Positions 34,801 through 41,987 of a stretch of 64,000 nucleotides of DNA are shown here, one piece after another (positions within the stretch are counted from its first letter, which is position 1; the number at the start of each line of letters is the position of its first letter). Both the position numbers and the translations under genes were made by a program. Source of the DNA: Verrucomicrobiota bacterium. Its GTDB lineage: Bacteria; Verrucomicrobiota; Verrucomicrobiia; Chthoniobacterales; Terrimicrobiaceae. The notes below the pieces were generated by a model. The model made no database searches. It saw only the letters and a list, made by a program, of their open reading frames with translations, and was not told the DNA's origin. Where the stretch lies: assembly GCA_017305195.1 (NCBI GenBank), contig JAFKMU010000044.1, forward strand, positions 1 to 64,000, written 5' to 3'.

Positions 34801-37800
34801 CTTCAAACACGCTCTGCAGGGCGGGGCTCTGCTCCGGGGTGTTGAAACTGCTGGAGATGAACCCGCTGGTGATGGTAGCTCCTTCCGAATTCACATAACC
34901 AAGCCGCAGCGAATCGGACGAAGGCGTCACAAGATAGGCGCCCGGGAGCAGAGCATACCGGCTGGGCAAAAGGGTGTATGTCCCGTCGGGCAGGCCGCTC
35001 ACGCCGCGCAGGGTGATCTGGCTGCCAGTGGCAAGACCCGGGTCCACGAATCCGGCGTCGCCTTCGAGCAGGCCGGAATTGCTGCCGGTGTTGAAAGCGG
35101 AATAGGGAGCGAACCCGCTGGTATAACCCGGAACGATGGTGTACGACTCCGGAAGGCTAAGCCAATAACGACCGGTGGCCGGGGTGGGACCGGCACCTTG
35201 AGCAAAGTCCTGGGGGTCGATCGCCACGCGAGCCGACCAGGTTTTCCCTCCGTAGCTCACCAGAGCGCCCGATTCATAGGACGACCCTGCCGACCATTCC
35301 GTGGTTCCCACGCCGAGAACGTCGGTCGTGCCGCCGTTGCCGGACACCCAGCGGTAGGCAAAAAGATCGCCGCCACCGCGCAGATCGACCACGGAACCAG
35401 CCTCGGTAGTCACACTCTGTCCGGCAATGAGCACCTGCTTTTCCGGCAGGCCGGAGACGGTGACATTGATGCCCCGGGCGTCGATGATCGACAGGCCATC
35501 CGAGCTCCGGCCGATCGGCACGAGGATTTGCTCGCCCGTCCAGTAGTCCAGGCCTGATACGGAAGTCACGCTGCCGCCGGCCAGAACGACACTGCTGGAG
35601 GTCGGCGTGGCCTGGGCACCCCTGGAGATGATGTCGAAGGGAGCGTCGAGATCAGCATCGGAGGTATCCAGATCCGTTCCATCCCAGCCGAGAGTGATCG
35701 TTCCAAATGGGGCCAGCAGCACGCCGCTCTGCTGGATTTGCGAGGCATAGATCGCCAGGTTGCCAGCACCGGAGAGCGGGGCCTGGGCGCGGCCTGAGGC
35801 CGAGATGGTGACGGAGCCGGGGCCTGCGGCCGAGTCATAGGCGAAGATTTTGAAATCAGCGAGCGTGGTGGGATAAACCTGCGCGGCGGTGAGCGAGAGG
35901 CTGCCAGCGATATTCAGGGTGCCATTGCCACGGATGTCTCCGCCCGCGGCAATGAGAGACGCATTCCCGATCTTCTGCAACGAGAGGGTGCCGATATCAA
36001 TGAGTTCGCCGGATATCCGGAGGCTGCCGGAGCCGTTGGTCGGAGCGAGACCGTAGTTCTGCACCTGGGTGGGATCGGCAGGATTTACGCGCTGAAAGGG
36101 CACATAGATATCGCTTGGATTGAGCGGAGCCCGAAACTCCTGACCCACCGCGACGTAGGGAGCCGCGAGGGAAACAGCGCCAGTTGCCTCGATGACGCCG
36201 CCTGCCGCCACACGGAGCGAACCGCGGGCGGTAATATTGACATCTCCCTCGAACCGGACATTTCCTCCGTAGGAAAATGGAGATGCATCCACATAGTTGA
36301 AGCCGAGATCCAGGGAGTCAAAGCCCCCCAGTTCAAAAGCATCAACAGAGAACCGGCCGATGCCCGCGATGACCGAACCGGAGCGGTCGCTGACGGTGAG
36401 TCCCACGCCGCGAGGAGCATCGCCAAGGCCGCTGGCAGACTGGGTAACAATCAGGTTGATATCGGCGGAGGTTCGATCCGTGGTGTTGTTGATGTAAAAC
36501 CGGCCGGAAGACACCGCGAGAGTGCCGCCCGCGGCAGAGGGTCCGCCTGCGGCACCATATAGCTTCGCCTGGGAATACAGCATCTGCCCTCCAGCCAGCT
36601 CGATCGAGCCGCCGTCGGAATCCACTCTCACCGCAGCGACCTGCAAACCATAAGGCTTGGCAAGAACGCCGGAGCGGGCGCTGACAAGAGACGTGATATC
36701 CTGTCCCAGCCGGGAGGGATGGTATTCCAGCATGGCAGAGGCGCCGGAGACATCCAGGATCGCGCCGGACTCCGCAACGATATTTCCGCTTACGGAAATG
36801 GCGCCTCCATCAAACAGGGTGCCGATGCGACGCCCGTACGGATCGCTGAAAGGCACGACAACGCCCGCAGCAGAGAGCCGGGCGGACGAGGCCAGATAGA
36901 CGGTCGTGCGGGCGAAAAGCGCCGCCTGCGCATCGACCGTATTCAACGGGAAGGAGCCATCCCCGGAGATGGTTATCTCCCCACCCGGCGCGATCAGACT
37001 CCCGAAGACAGCGACAGTAGATCCCTCGAGGGTAATGGATCCGCCAGGTTCCGTTGCTATCTCCACACCTTGGGAAATCACGATATCCCCTCGGCGCACC
37101 ACCAGTCCCTGGCCTGCTATGAAGGTCTGGGGATCGATCAACTCATTGCGAATGGTTTGGGAATACAACCCAATGCTTACCGGAGTCCTCTCGCCGAGCG
37201 GCTTGACCGTCCTTTGGAGGCTGTCACTCGTTGCTCCATTGATTCTCGCATCATAGGTCAGGCTCTCGCTATAAGGTGCGATCGTGGTTCCGGGTGCCAC
37301 ATAGATTGCGGGATCAAAAGACTGGACGACACTCGCGGCGGCAGTGCCCGCAGCGGGGCGCCCGATGCCCGTGAGATGAAACTGGGAGAACCCGCCTTGA
37401 TTAAAGAACGAGGGCTGGAGAAGGAGCGTATCAGGATCAGCGCCATGGCCGCCGATCTGGATCAGCGGGGCCTTGATGGAAAGAGAGCCGCCGGCAGCTC
37501 CGGAATAGCCGCGCAGATCGGCACCCAGCAGCAGCCTCCCCCCGAGCAGCGAGGCAAAGCCGGGATCATTACCAGCCTCGATCTTGATACTGCCGCCATC
37601 GCCATAGGTCATGCCTCCGGCGGACGAGGCATAGACGCCTCCCGATGCGTCGATCACCGCTCCTTGCTGGAGCTGGACGTCGTAGCCGATGAGTGAAACC
37701 GACCCTCCCTTTATCGCTATCGGGTGAAGAACATCACCAGCGAGCTCGATCCGGTCGTCGACAATCGATCCAGACACATCCAGGCGTGAATTGCTTCCGA

Positions 37801-40450
37801 CGAGAACCAATCCTGCTCCGCCTGCGGGGTCGGGTGTCCGGCTCGTATTGTCAGCACGCAGAAGGGCTGCGGCGTATTTCGACAGGTTGTAAGACGTGAG
37901 GGAGATCGTACCGCCCGGGCTGCGGATCGACCCTTCGACGCGGGCATTGCGCGAGGTCACAGCCAGCGTCCCCTCGGCCGGCATCTCGATCAAAACGCCA
38001 GAGGGCACTTCAAAGTCTCCTGCCGAGTTTTCGATATCGACGGAACTGAAGCCGGAACGAGAGTAAAAATCGGCAGCGATCGAGAACGTGCTCTGCCGTT
38101 GAGGCGCGAGCAAACTCTCCGCCTGCTCGACAAACTCCGCAATACCTCCCACGGCTCCCTCCTGGCCGAAGGTGACGGCGGGGGGCGTGGGGGACAGCCT
38201 TCGATACTCGCCGAAAAAGAGGGCCGAGCCGTCCTTTTCAAAGGCAAGGCGCAGGGAAGATCCTGGCGCAAGCTCGCTGGTGGAATCACTGCCTCTCAAC
38301 TGTCGAGTGCCATCAATCGTACGGCCAATCAAGTCGCCATCGAGAGCCATGGTCGGGGCCGTGATCCGAAGAGTGCCGCCGGCCGCTCCCTCGATATAAT
38401 CACTCTGCAGGGATGAACCTCCCGGCGACAAGGGAAGCGCGTAGGTCTTGGAAACGCCCCACTTTGCGTGGCTGCGGGTGGAAGTTCCGGAATAAATCCC
38501 GTCGTACAAGCGATCCGGGGTCGCATCCTCAATGGAAACGAGATTCCCATCCACCAGGAGGCGGCTCGTCTTGACCATTCCGCCCTGCATGACGGAGTAG
38601 CCACCGGAGACATCGAGGACCGATCCTCGTTTTGCAATCACAGAGCCTCCGGCTTCGATCTCGATCGTACCGCCAGCCACCGAGAGCTGCCCGGCGGTCC
38701 GTTGAATAACATCAGCAAACGCTGAGGTATCGCCCAGAGGCGTACCGATCCAGCTCCGGCCATTATACGTGCCGGTTTTCCGGAGATCGATAACGAGGCT
38801 GGTGCCGCGTACCGCGCTGTCGCGCTGCAAGGGCGATACGGCCAGTTCGTTTCCCCGCAACTGGACGGTGACGATCGAGTTTTCCAGCGGCACCGCGATG
38901 TCCGTGATGCCCGCGACATCGATGAAGGCTCCCGACTCCAGATAGACGTTGCCAGCGTTGTAGAGGAACTCCTTGCCCGATCTGGTGATTTGTTGCTCGG
39001 TGCCGGAGGTGGTAACTGTCACAGGAGCCCATGTCCCGGCCTGGATAGTCACTTCACCGCTCGACGCCTGCATCATGGCATCAGCGCCAAAGTAGACGTC
39101 CCGGCCGCGAACATTGATTTGAGAGGCAAGCGGCAGCTCCGTGCCCACCGTGGTAAGGGCGCTTTCGAGATCTGGGAGAACCCGGGTAACGCTACCCGCG
39201 CCGAAAAGGACACTTCCGGAGTCCTGATGCAGGAAGGTCGTGGTGCCGGAGGGCGATGAAGGGTCGTAGCTATAGTTGGGGACTGCGTTATAACTGGCTT
39301 GAAGATCGATGCGCCCGTTCAGGGTCACGGTGGTCACACTGTCGATCACTCCGTTTTGCCGCAGGGTCTTGCCTGCCATGGTGATGCTGCCGGCGGCGGC
39401 CTCAATAACGCCGTCATTGACCACCTCGCCCGCGTAACTGCCAACCGCGCCGATATAGGTATCGAGCCCTCGCAGGCTCGGGTCCGAACTGTCGTGAGCA
39501 TCGAATCCCACCTGAAGTCCGGCCGCCAGGATCGTCTGGCCTGCCGGGGTGGCGATGCGTCCGCTATTGCGCACGGTGGGGCCAACAAGCGCGACCCGCC
39601 CGCCACTTCCGTCGCCGGAGACGGTCGATTCAATAACAGCGCCCTTCTCCACCTGAACAGCGCCAGATCGGCCATCGGCGGTAAGCGCCGTCGGAGGAAC
39701 AAACGTACCCTGGGTAATGGCAGAAAAGAGAAACTCCGGACTGGTAGCCGAAAGGTTCAACAAGCCTTGATCGATCAGGTTGTCATTGATTGGCAGAGAG
39801 GAGGCCACCAGCGTCCGCGTATTCACCTGGCTGCCGCCGCCGAAGATAATGCCGTTTTGATTGATGATATAAACCTGGCCCTGAGCGTTGATCTTGCCAA
39901 GGATCTGCGACGGCTTTCCGGACGGGTCGAAAACCTTGTTGAAGGCGACCCATTTCCCGACATCGGAACCGCCTTTGCTTTGGTCGAAATTCACGGTCGT
40001 TTGTCGTCCGACATTGAATGTCTCCCAGTGAAGAATCGCCTGAGCTTCATTCTGCCGGATGTTGACGGTAGTACCGCTCTGGGTCGGCAAGCTCGCGCCG
40101 GTCCAACGGGCGCTGGCTCCTTCGAGGACCTTGAGCCCCCCTGTCCCCAATCCATCGGGTACGGAGGCGGCAGCGGCAGCCTTCTGCTGCATGTTCTTGA
40201 CCGCGTTCACCGCGGCTGTCGTGCGCGCGAGACGATCCTTGGCTGCTGCGTTGACCTGCGCTGCGGCTTCATTCGAAGCCGAGGAGGTCGCCGACGAGCC
40301 GCTTCGCTTCCCGGGAATATTGGCTGCTCCTCCGCGCAGGATGTCGCCGGCGTAGCCGAGGCGGACCAGGGCTAGCAGGCAGAGCGCCGCGATGAGCAGT
40401 CCCGTGGGACGGCTCAGGCGGCGGACGATCGTGGTGCGGAGGAGTTTCAA
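28823..40450 (-). CDS. Giant filamentous-haemagglutinin-like TpsA exoprotein
   Basis: 3875 residues from TTG 40450 (the only start giving a signal peptide: basic MKLLRTTIVRRLSR, then LLIAALCLLALVRLGYA). The TPS secretion domain spans about residues 105-260 (GTTVNIRQNEAQAILHWETFNVG, IINQNGIIFGGGSQVNTRTLVAS). Thousands of residues of parallel beta-helix-type repeats follow, rich in G-G-x-I/V/L patterns, with a CBM5/12-like insertion at about 1715-1765 and a DUF3739-like C-terminal third (NWLYRRGYVDPTTG). The mature chain contains no cysteine. It would be threaded through the TpsB pore encoded at 47590-49272 to act as a surface adhesin or binding fibre. The acidic tail ends DDERRRDQAAL. Confidence 0.92.
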   Translation of the reverse strand: MKLLRTTIVRRLSRPTGLLIAALCLLALVRLGYAGDILRGGAANIPGKRSGSSATSSASNEAAAQVNAAAKDRLARTTAAVNAVKNMQQKAAAAASVPDGLGTGGLKVLEGASARWTGASLPTQSGTTVNIRQNEAQAILHWETFNVGRQTTVNFDQSKGGSDVGKWVAFNKVFDPSGKPSQILGKINAQGQVYIINQNGIIFGGGSQVNTRTLVASSLPINDNLIDQGLLNLSATSPEFLFSAITQGTFVPPTALTADGRSGAVQVEKGAVIESTVSGDGSGGRVALVGPTVRNSGRIATPAGQTILAAGLQVGFDAHDSSDPSLRGLDTYIGAVGSYAGEVVNDGVIEAAAGSITMAGKTLRQNGVIDSVTTVTLNGRIDLQASYNAVPNYSYDPSSPSGTTTFLHQDSGSVLFGAGSVTRVLPDLESALTTVGTELPLASQINVRGRDVYFGADAMMQASSGEVTIQAGTWAPVTVTTSGTEQQITRSGKEFLYNAGNVYLESGAFIDVAGITDIAVPLENSIVTVQLRGNELAVSPLQRDSAVRGTSLVIDLRKTGTYNGRSWIGTPLGDTSAFADVIQRTAGQLSVAGGTIEIEAGGSVIAKRGSVLDVSGGYSVMQGGMVKTSRLLVDGNLVSIEDATPDRLYDGIYSGTSTRSHAKWGVSKTYALPLSPGGSSLQSDYIEGAAGGTLRITAPTMALDGDLIGRTIDGTRQLRGSDSTSELAPGSSLRLAFEKDGSALFFGEYRRLSPTPPAVTFGQEGAVGGIAEFVEQAESLLAPQRQSTFSIAADFYSRSGFSSVDIENSAGDFEVPSGVLIEMPAEGTLAVTSRNARVEGSIRSPGGTISLTSYNLSKYAAALLRADNTSRTPDPAGGAGLVLVGSNSRLDVSGSIVDDRIELAGDVLHPIAIKGGSVSLIGYDVQLQQGAVIDASGGVYASSAGGMTYGDGGSIKIEAGNDPGFASLLGGRLLLGADLRGYSGAAGGSLSIKAPLIQIGGHGADPDTLLLQPSFFNQGGFSQFHLTGIGRPAAGTAAASVVQSFDPAIYVAPGTTIAPYSESLTYDARINGATSDSLQRTVKPLGERTPVSIGLYSQTIRNELIDPQTFIAGQGLVVRRGDIVISQGVEIATEPGGSITLEGSTVAVFGSLIAPGGEITISGDGSFPLNTVDAQAALFARTTVYLASSARLSAAGVVVPFSDPYGRRIGTLFDGGAISVSGNIVAESGAILDVSGASAMLEYHPSRLGQDITSLVSARSGVLAKPYGLQVAAVRVDSDGGSIELAGGQMLYSQAKLYGAAGGPSAAGGTLAVSSGRFYINNTTDRTSADINLIVTQSASGLGDAPRGVGLTVSDRSGSVIAGIGRFSVDAFELGGFDSLDLGFNYVDASPFSYGGNVRFEGDVNITARGSLRVAAGGVIEATGAVSLAAPYVAVGQEFRAPLNPSDIYVPFQRVNPADPTQVQNYGLAPTNGSGSLRISGELIDIGTLSLQKIGNASLIAAGGDIRGNGTLNIAGSLSLTAAQVYPTTLADFKIFAYDSAAGPGSVTISASGRAQAPLSGAGNLAIYASQIQQSGVLLAPFGTITLGWDGTDLDTSDADLDAPFDIISRGAQATPTSSSVVLAGGSVTSVSGLDYWTGEQILVPIGRSSDGLSIIDARGINVTVSGLPEKQVLIAGQSVTTEAGSVVDLRGGGDLFAYRWVSGNGGTTDVLGVGTTEWSAGSSYESGALVSYGGKTWSARVAIDPQDFAQGAGPTPATGRYWLSLPESYTIVPGYTSGFAPYSAFNTGSNSGLLEGDAGFVDPGLATGSQITLRGVSGLPDGTYTLLPSRYALLPGAYLVTPSSDSLRLGYVNSEGATITSGFISSSFNTPEQSPALQSVFEVVSADVLGNRAQYEVFDLSAFLTEAAVRLGVDEVQRRPADSGYLSLHGNTALSLSGSVLSRPAADGARGSRIDISSLSDITIGTGGSSGIVLDPAVLNAFGAESLVIGGQRKFSDDGATLTVRTPNIIVSNAGSPLVGSDITLAALNQLSFLAGSSIIANGSQSEAADAYLLTGRGAAVRVSVDRSAQLSRTAPTSSNLAHLVIQDGVSISGAAAILDSSYAFEIGQAASLYADALIFGAGQISIVLAGNPVLAGSTVPQHLVLAGSLLQAVQQSDSLTLKTYQSSIDIYGDGVFGSSSQLSLETGSIRGFGQTGAGATLQTGILQLSNPADIAAAGSIMAPSGSLIVNADNVILAGGEIALSQFVNVIINSRRGVLFSGDGDLAVEKDITINTPVLAASNGADQGVSSGGLVHINDLGEAGNVSSGLGASLAIKGLAVSVNSDISLPSGLLELRATGGDVTIGGQLSVAGITQSFYDTQASSDGGTIRLISDTGDVVLVAGGHVSVDSQAEAGTIIVQAANGEFLSQGTISGRSGDGLQGGDFALDVWELPSFSALNTLLTSGGFDGTQQIRVRNGDVLVSGLVRANDFSLSADRGSITVAGTIDASGFTGGSIVLSAKGDLVLLAGSLLDASARYFDNAGKGGNIRLETQSVLDIRSGSDIDLSVDEYVAGGYQTPGSSAFYGQFQGTLHLRAPRIGNDVAINSIQGRIEGASSILVEAYRVYDRTGVGTLDNTLRDTMNADNASFMNAGYAAMEARLLSGNPNTGDVSPVLVIAPGVEIINTTGDLVLGTSTSSNTADWNLATFRYGPKGAPGVLTLRAAGDIVFNNALSDGFNAVSATAANGNSSLWLATLMAIDPDLPINTQSWSYRIASGADFTGADFRSLQSAEALSASGKGSVIVGEFYAAVPNTATNAVGQNGLTANSLAITGTGSRTRYEVVRTGTGSIDIAAGIDVQLRNQFATIYTAGVALPTPTQIFQPGDFVVPLNRPTGHPAQDPITQGAIQQAYAPVYAMAGGNLAISAQRDIGRFTLYNGAIIADSSRQLPTNWLYRRGYVDPTTGLFGVGGVTTSSPTTTFNDPSASTTWWIDYSNFFQGFGALGGGNIDLSASRDLVNADAVIPTNARMAGRDPSTGLNVAPDASKLLEHGGGDLSVYAGRNIDGGSFLVERGTGTLFADGDITTNSARSISRGILAGSTAEILDPLTWVPVMLYGGKTSFDVTARGNVLIGPAINTFFLPQGLNNKYWYKTQFNTLSEEASLSVTSYGGDVTHRFSVTMPGEQQAIPILSAYMRQFTINAAYAAYYQPWIRMSENRLSSFQTILSVGFPTLRSTAYIGDINLVGTYNLAPSSVGTLDLLAGGSIVGLQPSGKTTVVVNGVNTEVTAWTSASINVSDADPDSLPTITSPLAYQALVGRALLNIRDSQVDPLGTVSTAFRETGSYSGVNASVAVKSALHASYLLHANDSNPVRIYATGGDITGLTLYSPKFSRIVADQDISDIAFYLQNVSSENVSIVSAGRDLIPYNENTALRSIARNISLFNYIVDPAKSTVLTDANGIAISTTTLPGDIQIGGPGALEILAGRNIDLGTGANFTEGTGVGISSIGRYRNPFLPFEGADIFVMSGIHSSDGGAAVGLMQSDLAIESFLSTYASGLVLGDGSADDDDEEWRAMAAIRLLFGIARDDSGGAEADAALAALMPVSASSSSRSAQEYGWGPWQTFGDAFPDGQISTRVRDVRTTSGGSITILAPGSGISMAPEIYGNPLTPPGIVTEYGGEVSIFINNDLDIGQARIFTLRGGDMTIWSANGSIAAGSAAKTVVTAPPTRVSIDSTSAEVQTDLGGLATGGGIGVLASVKDVEAGNVYLIAPRGTVDAGDAGIRATGDISVAAQTVLNADNISAAGTSTGVPATAAPAAPNIAGLTSGANASAATSAAAADTASRSQQNASPEETPSLITVDVLGYGGGEEDSGSAPASRQDGSEDDERRRDQAAL

Positions 40451-40465
40451 GCGCGGACGGGAGTG

Positions 40466-41341
40466 TTAGTTTTTGACGGGTCCGGCGAGGATGGAGCCGA
40501 GAGCGAGTTCGTTGAGGGAGACGGGGTTCTTTTGCTGGAGCTGGGCGAGGTAGGCTTCGCGGTTGGACTTGGCTCGTTCGTTGCGCAGGACTTCGATGAG
40601 GCGGGGTTTGACTTCCTCCAGGGTGGCGGTGCGGGGTTCGCGGACGTCGAGGACCTTGATGATGTGCCAGCCGTCGGGGAGGCGGATGGCTTCGGTCACG
40701 GTGCCTTTGTTCGCATTGGCGAGGCGGTCGCGGATCTCGGGCTGGACGGCGGCGACGGTGAGCCAGCCGATTTCTCCTCCGCGCGCGGCGCTTTGGGGTT
40801 CCTGGCTCTTGTCTTTGGCAATGGCGGCGAAGTCGGCGTTGGAGGCCTTGAGCGCCTTCGTTACGGCGTCGAGATTGGCCTGGGCGTTGGCGTCGTCGGC
40901 TCCGATGAAGATCTGGGCGAGCTGGTATTGCCTGGGGAGCTGGAGCTGGTCCTTGCGGGCATCGTAAGCGGCCTTGATTTCGGTTTCACCGGGGTAGTTG
41001 TCGGGCACCTTGGCGACGGTGACGAGGTAGTCCTCGGCGATGGCGTTTTTGCGCAGGCGCTCGAGCTGCTCGACGACCTCGGGGCGCTTGTCCCAGTTGG
41101 CCGAGAGGGCTTCCTTGAGGAGCACCTGCTGGAGGATGAGAGAACGCACGACCTGGTTGAGGAGGGCGGGATTCTTGGTCAGGGCGGCGCGGTCGTCAGC
41201 GGAGAGCGATGCGAGGTAGGGCGCGAGGTCTTTGGCCTTGAGCTCGGTGTCGCCGACCTTGGCGATGACGGTGGTGGCGTCCTGCGCGCGCACGTTCAGC
41301 GCGGCGGCGAGGAGGAGGATGCTAATGGTTACTGCTTTCAT
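40466..41341 (-). CDS. Periplasmic parvulin-type peptidyl-prolyl isomerase
   Basis: 291 residues, signal peptide MKAVTISILLLAAALNVRA|Q. A SurA-like helical N-terminus (VIAKVGDTELKAKDLAPYLA, VVRSLILQQVLLKEAL) precedes a parvulin domain (about residues 135-240) with YQLAQIFIG, FAAIAKDKSQEPQSAARGGEIGWLT and RLPDGWHIIKVLDV. It catalyses proline isomerisation or acts as a chaperone in the periplasm. It lies 15 bases upstream of the giant TpsA gene and overlaps the coiled-coil gene, so it is probably a dedicated folding factor that keeps TpsA or the porin translocation-competent. Confidence 0.92.
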   Translation of the reverse strand: MKAVTISILLLAAALNVRAQDATTVIAKVGDTELKAKDLAPYLASLSADDRAALTKNPALLNQVVRSLILQQVLLKEALSANWDKRPEVVEQLERLRKNAIAEDYLVTVAKVPDNYPGETEIKAAYDARKDQLQLPRQYQLAQIFIGADDANAQANLDAVTKALKASNADFAAIAKDKSQEPQSAARGGEIGWLTVAAVQPEIRDRLANANKGTVTEAIRLPDGWHIIKVLDVREPRTATLEEVKPRLIEVLRNERAKSNREAYLAQLQQKNPVSLNELALGSILAGPVKN

Positions 41342-41987
41342 GGCTGCTGGAAGTGGTGGTGCTGCTGGTGCTGGAAATGCGCTGGTCGACGAGCTTGTCC
41401 TGGTAGTCCTGCATGAGGGTCTGGAACTTTGCCCGGGTCATGCCGACGAAGGGTTCGCGGGCGAGGATGGCCTCGCCGAGTCCGAACTTCTCGTAGCGGT
41501 CGAGGATCTCGGTGCCGACCTTGTACATCTGGACGTTCTTGATCTGCTGGTCGGCCACGATGCGGTCGAGCTTGATGATTTGCGCAGCAGCTTTGGCCCG
41601 CTCGGCTTCCTTCTTCTGGGCCAGCGCGGTGGCTTCATTGTAGCCGCGCTTCCACTGGTCGACGGTGGCATTGAGCTTCTGGATGACGACGCCCTGCTCC
41701 TCCAGGCGGGTGTTGAGCTCGGCGATGGTGTTGGTCGAGGCGTTCTTGTCCTCGATCATCTGTTTCGTGAGCTTGTCGTTCTGGGCGGTGAGTTCCTTCA
41801 CCTTGGCGTCGCTGGCGATCTGGGCGGCCTGGGCGTTGGCGAGCTGGCCTTGCACGTCGCGCATCTGGAGCATGGTGTTGCGCAGGGCTTCGCGGAGCTT
41901 GGCAACCACGGGGTCGCCCTCCTCGGCACCCGCGGCATGGAGCAGCGCCGGACTAAGCAGCAACAGGATGGCTAGTAGTTTTTTCAT
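41322..41987 (-). CDS. Secreted coiled-coil protein of the TPS locus
   Basis: 221 residues from ATG 41987, which overlaps the porin stop (TAATG). Signal peptide MKKLLAILLLLSPALLHAAG, then almost continuous heptad-like helix from about residue 30 to 140 (LREALRNTMLQMRDVQGQLANAQ, LTAQNDKLTKQMIEDKNAS, LNTRLEEQGVVIQKLNATV). A Ser/Thr-rich tail ends SSSHESSNH. The gene overlaps the parvulin start by 20 bases. Probably spans or spaces periplasm and peptidoglycan; no catalytic motif. Confidence 0.75.
   Translation of the reverse strand: MKKLLAILLLLSPALLHAAGAEEGDPVVAKLREALRNTMLQMRDVQGQLANAQAAQIASDAKVKELTAQNDKLTKQMIEDKNASTNTIAELNTRLEEQGVVIQKLNATVDQWKRGYNEATALAQKKEAERAKAAAQIIKLDRIVADQQIKNVQMYKVGTEILDRYEKFGLGEAILAREPFVGMTRAKFQTLMQDYQDKLVDQRISSTSSTTTSSSHESSNH

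Noticed and set aside
28823-40450. Repetitive look of the giant adhesin gene considered as a CRISPR or DNA-level tandem repeat
   Set aside because: The repetition is at protein level (G-G-x-I patterns of beta-helix rungs); no regular DNA repeat/spacer units are visible. No CRISPR array was seen anywhere in the window.
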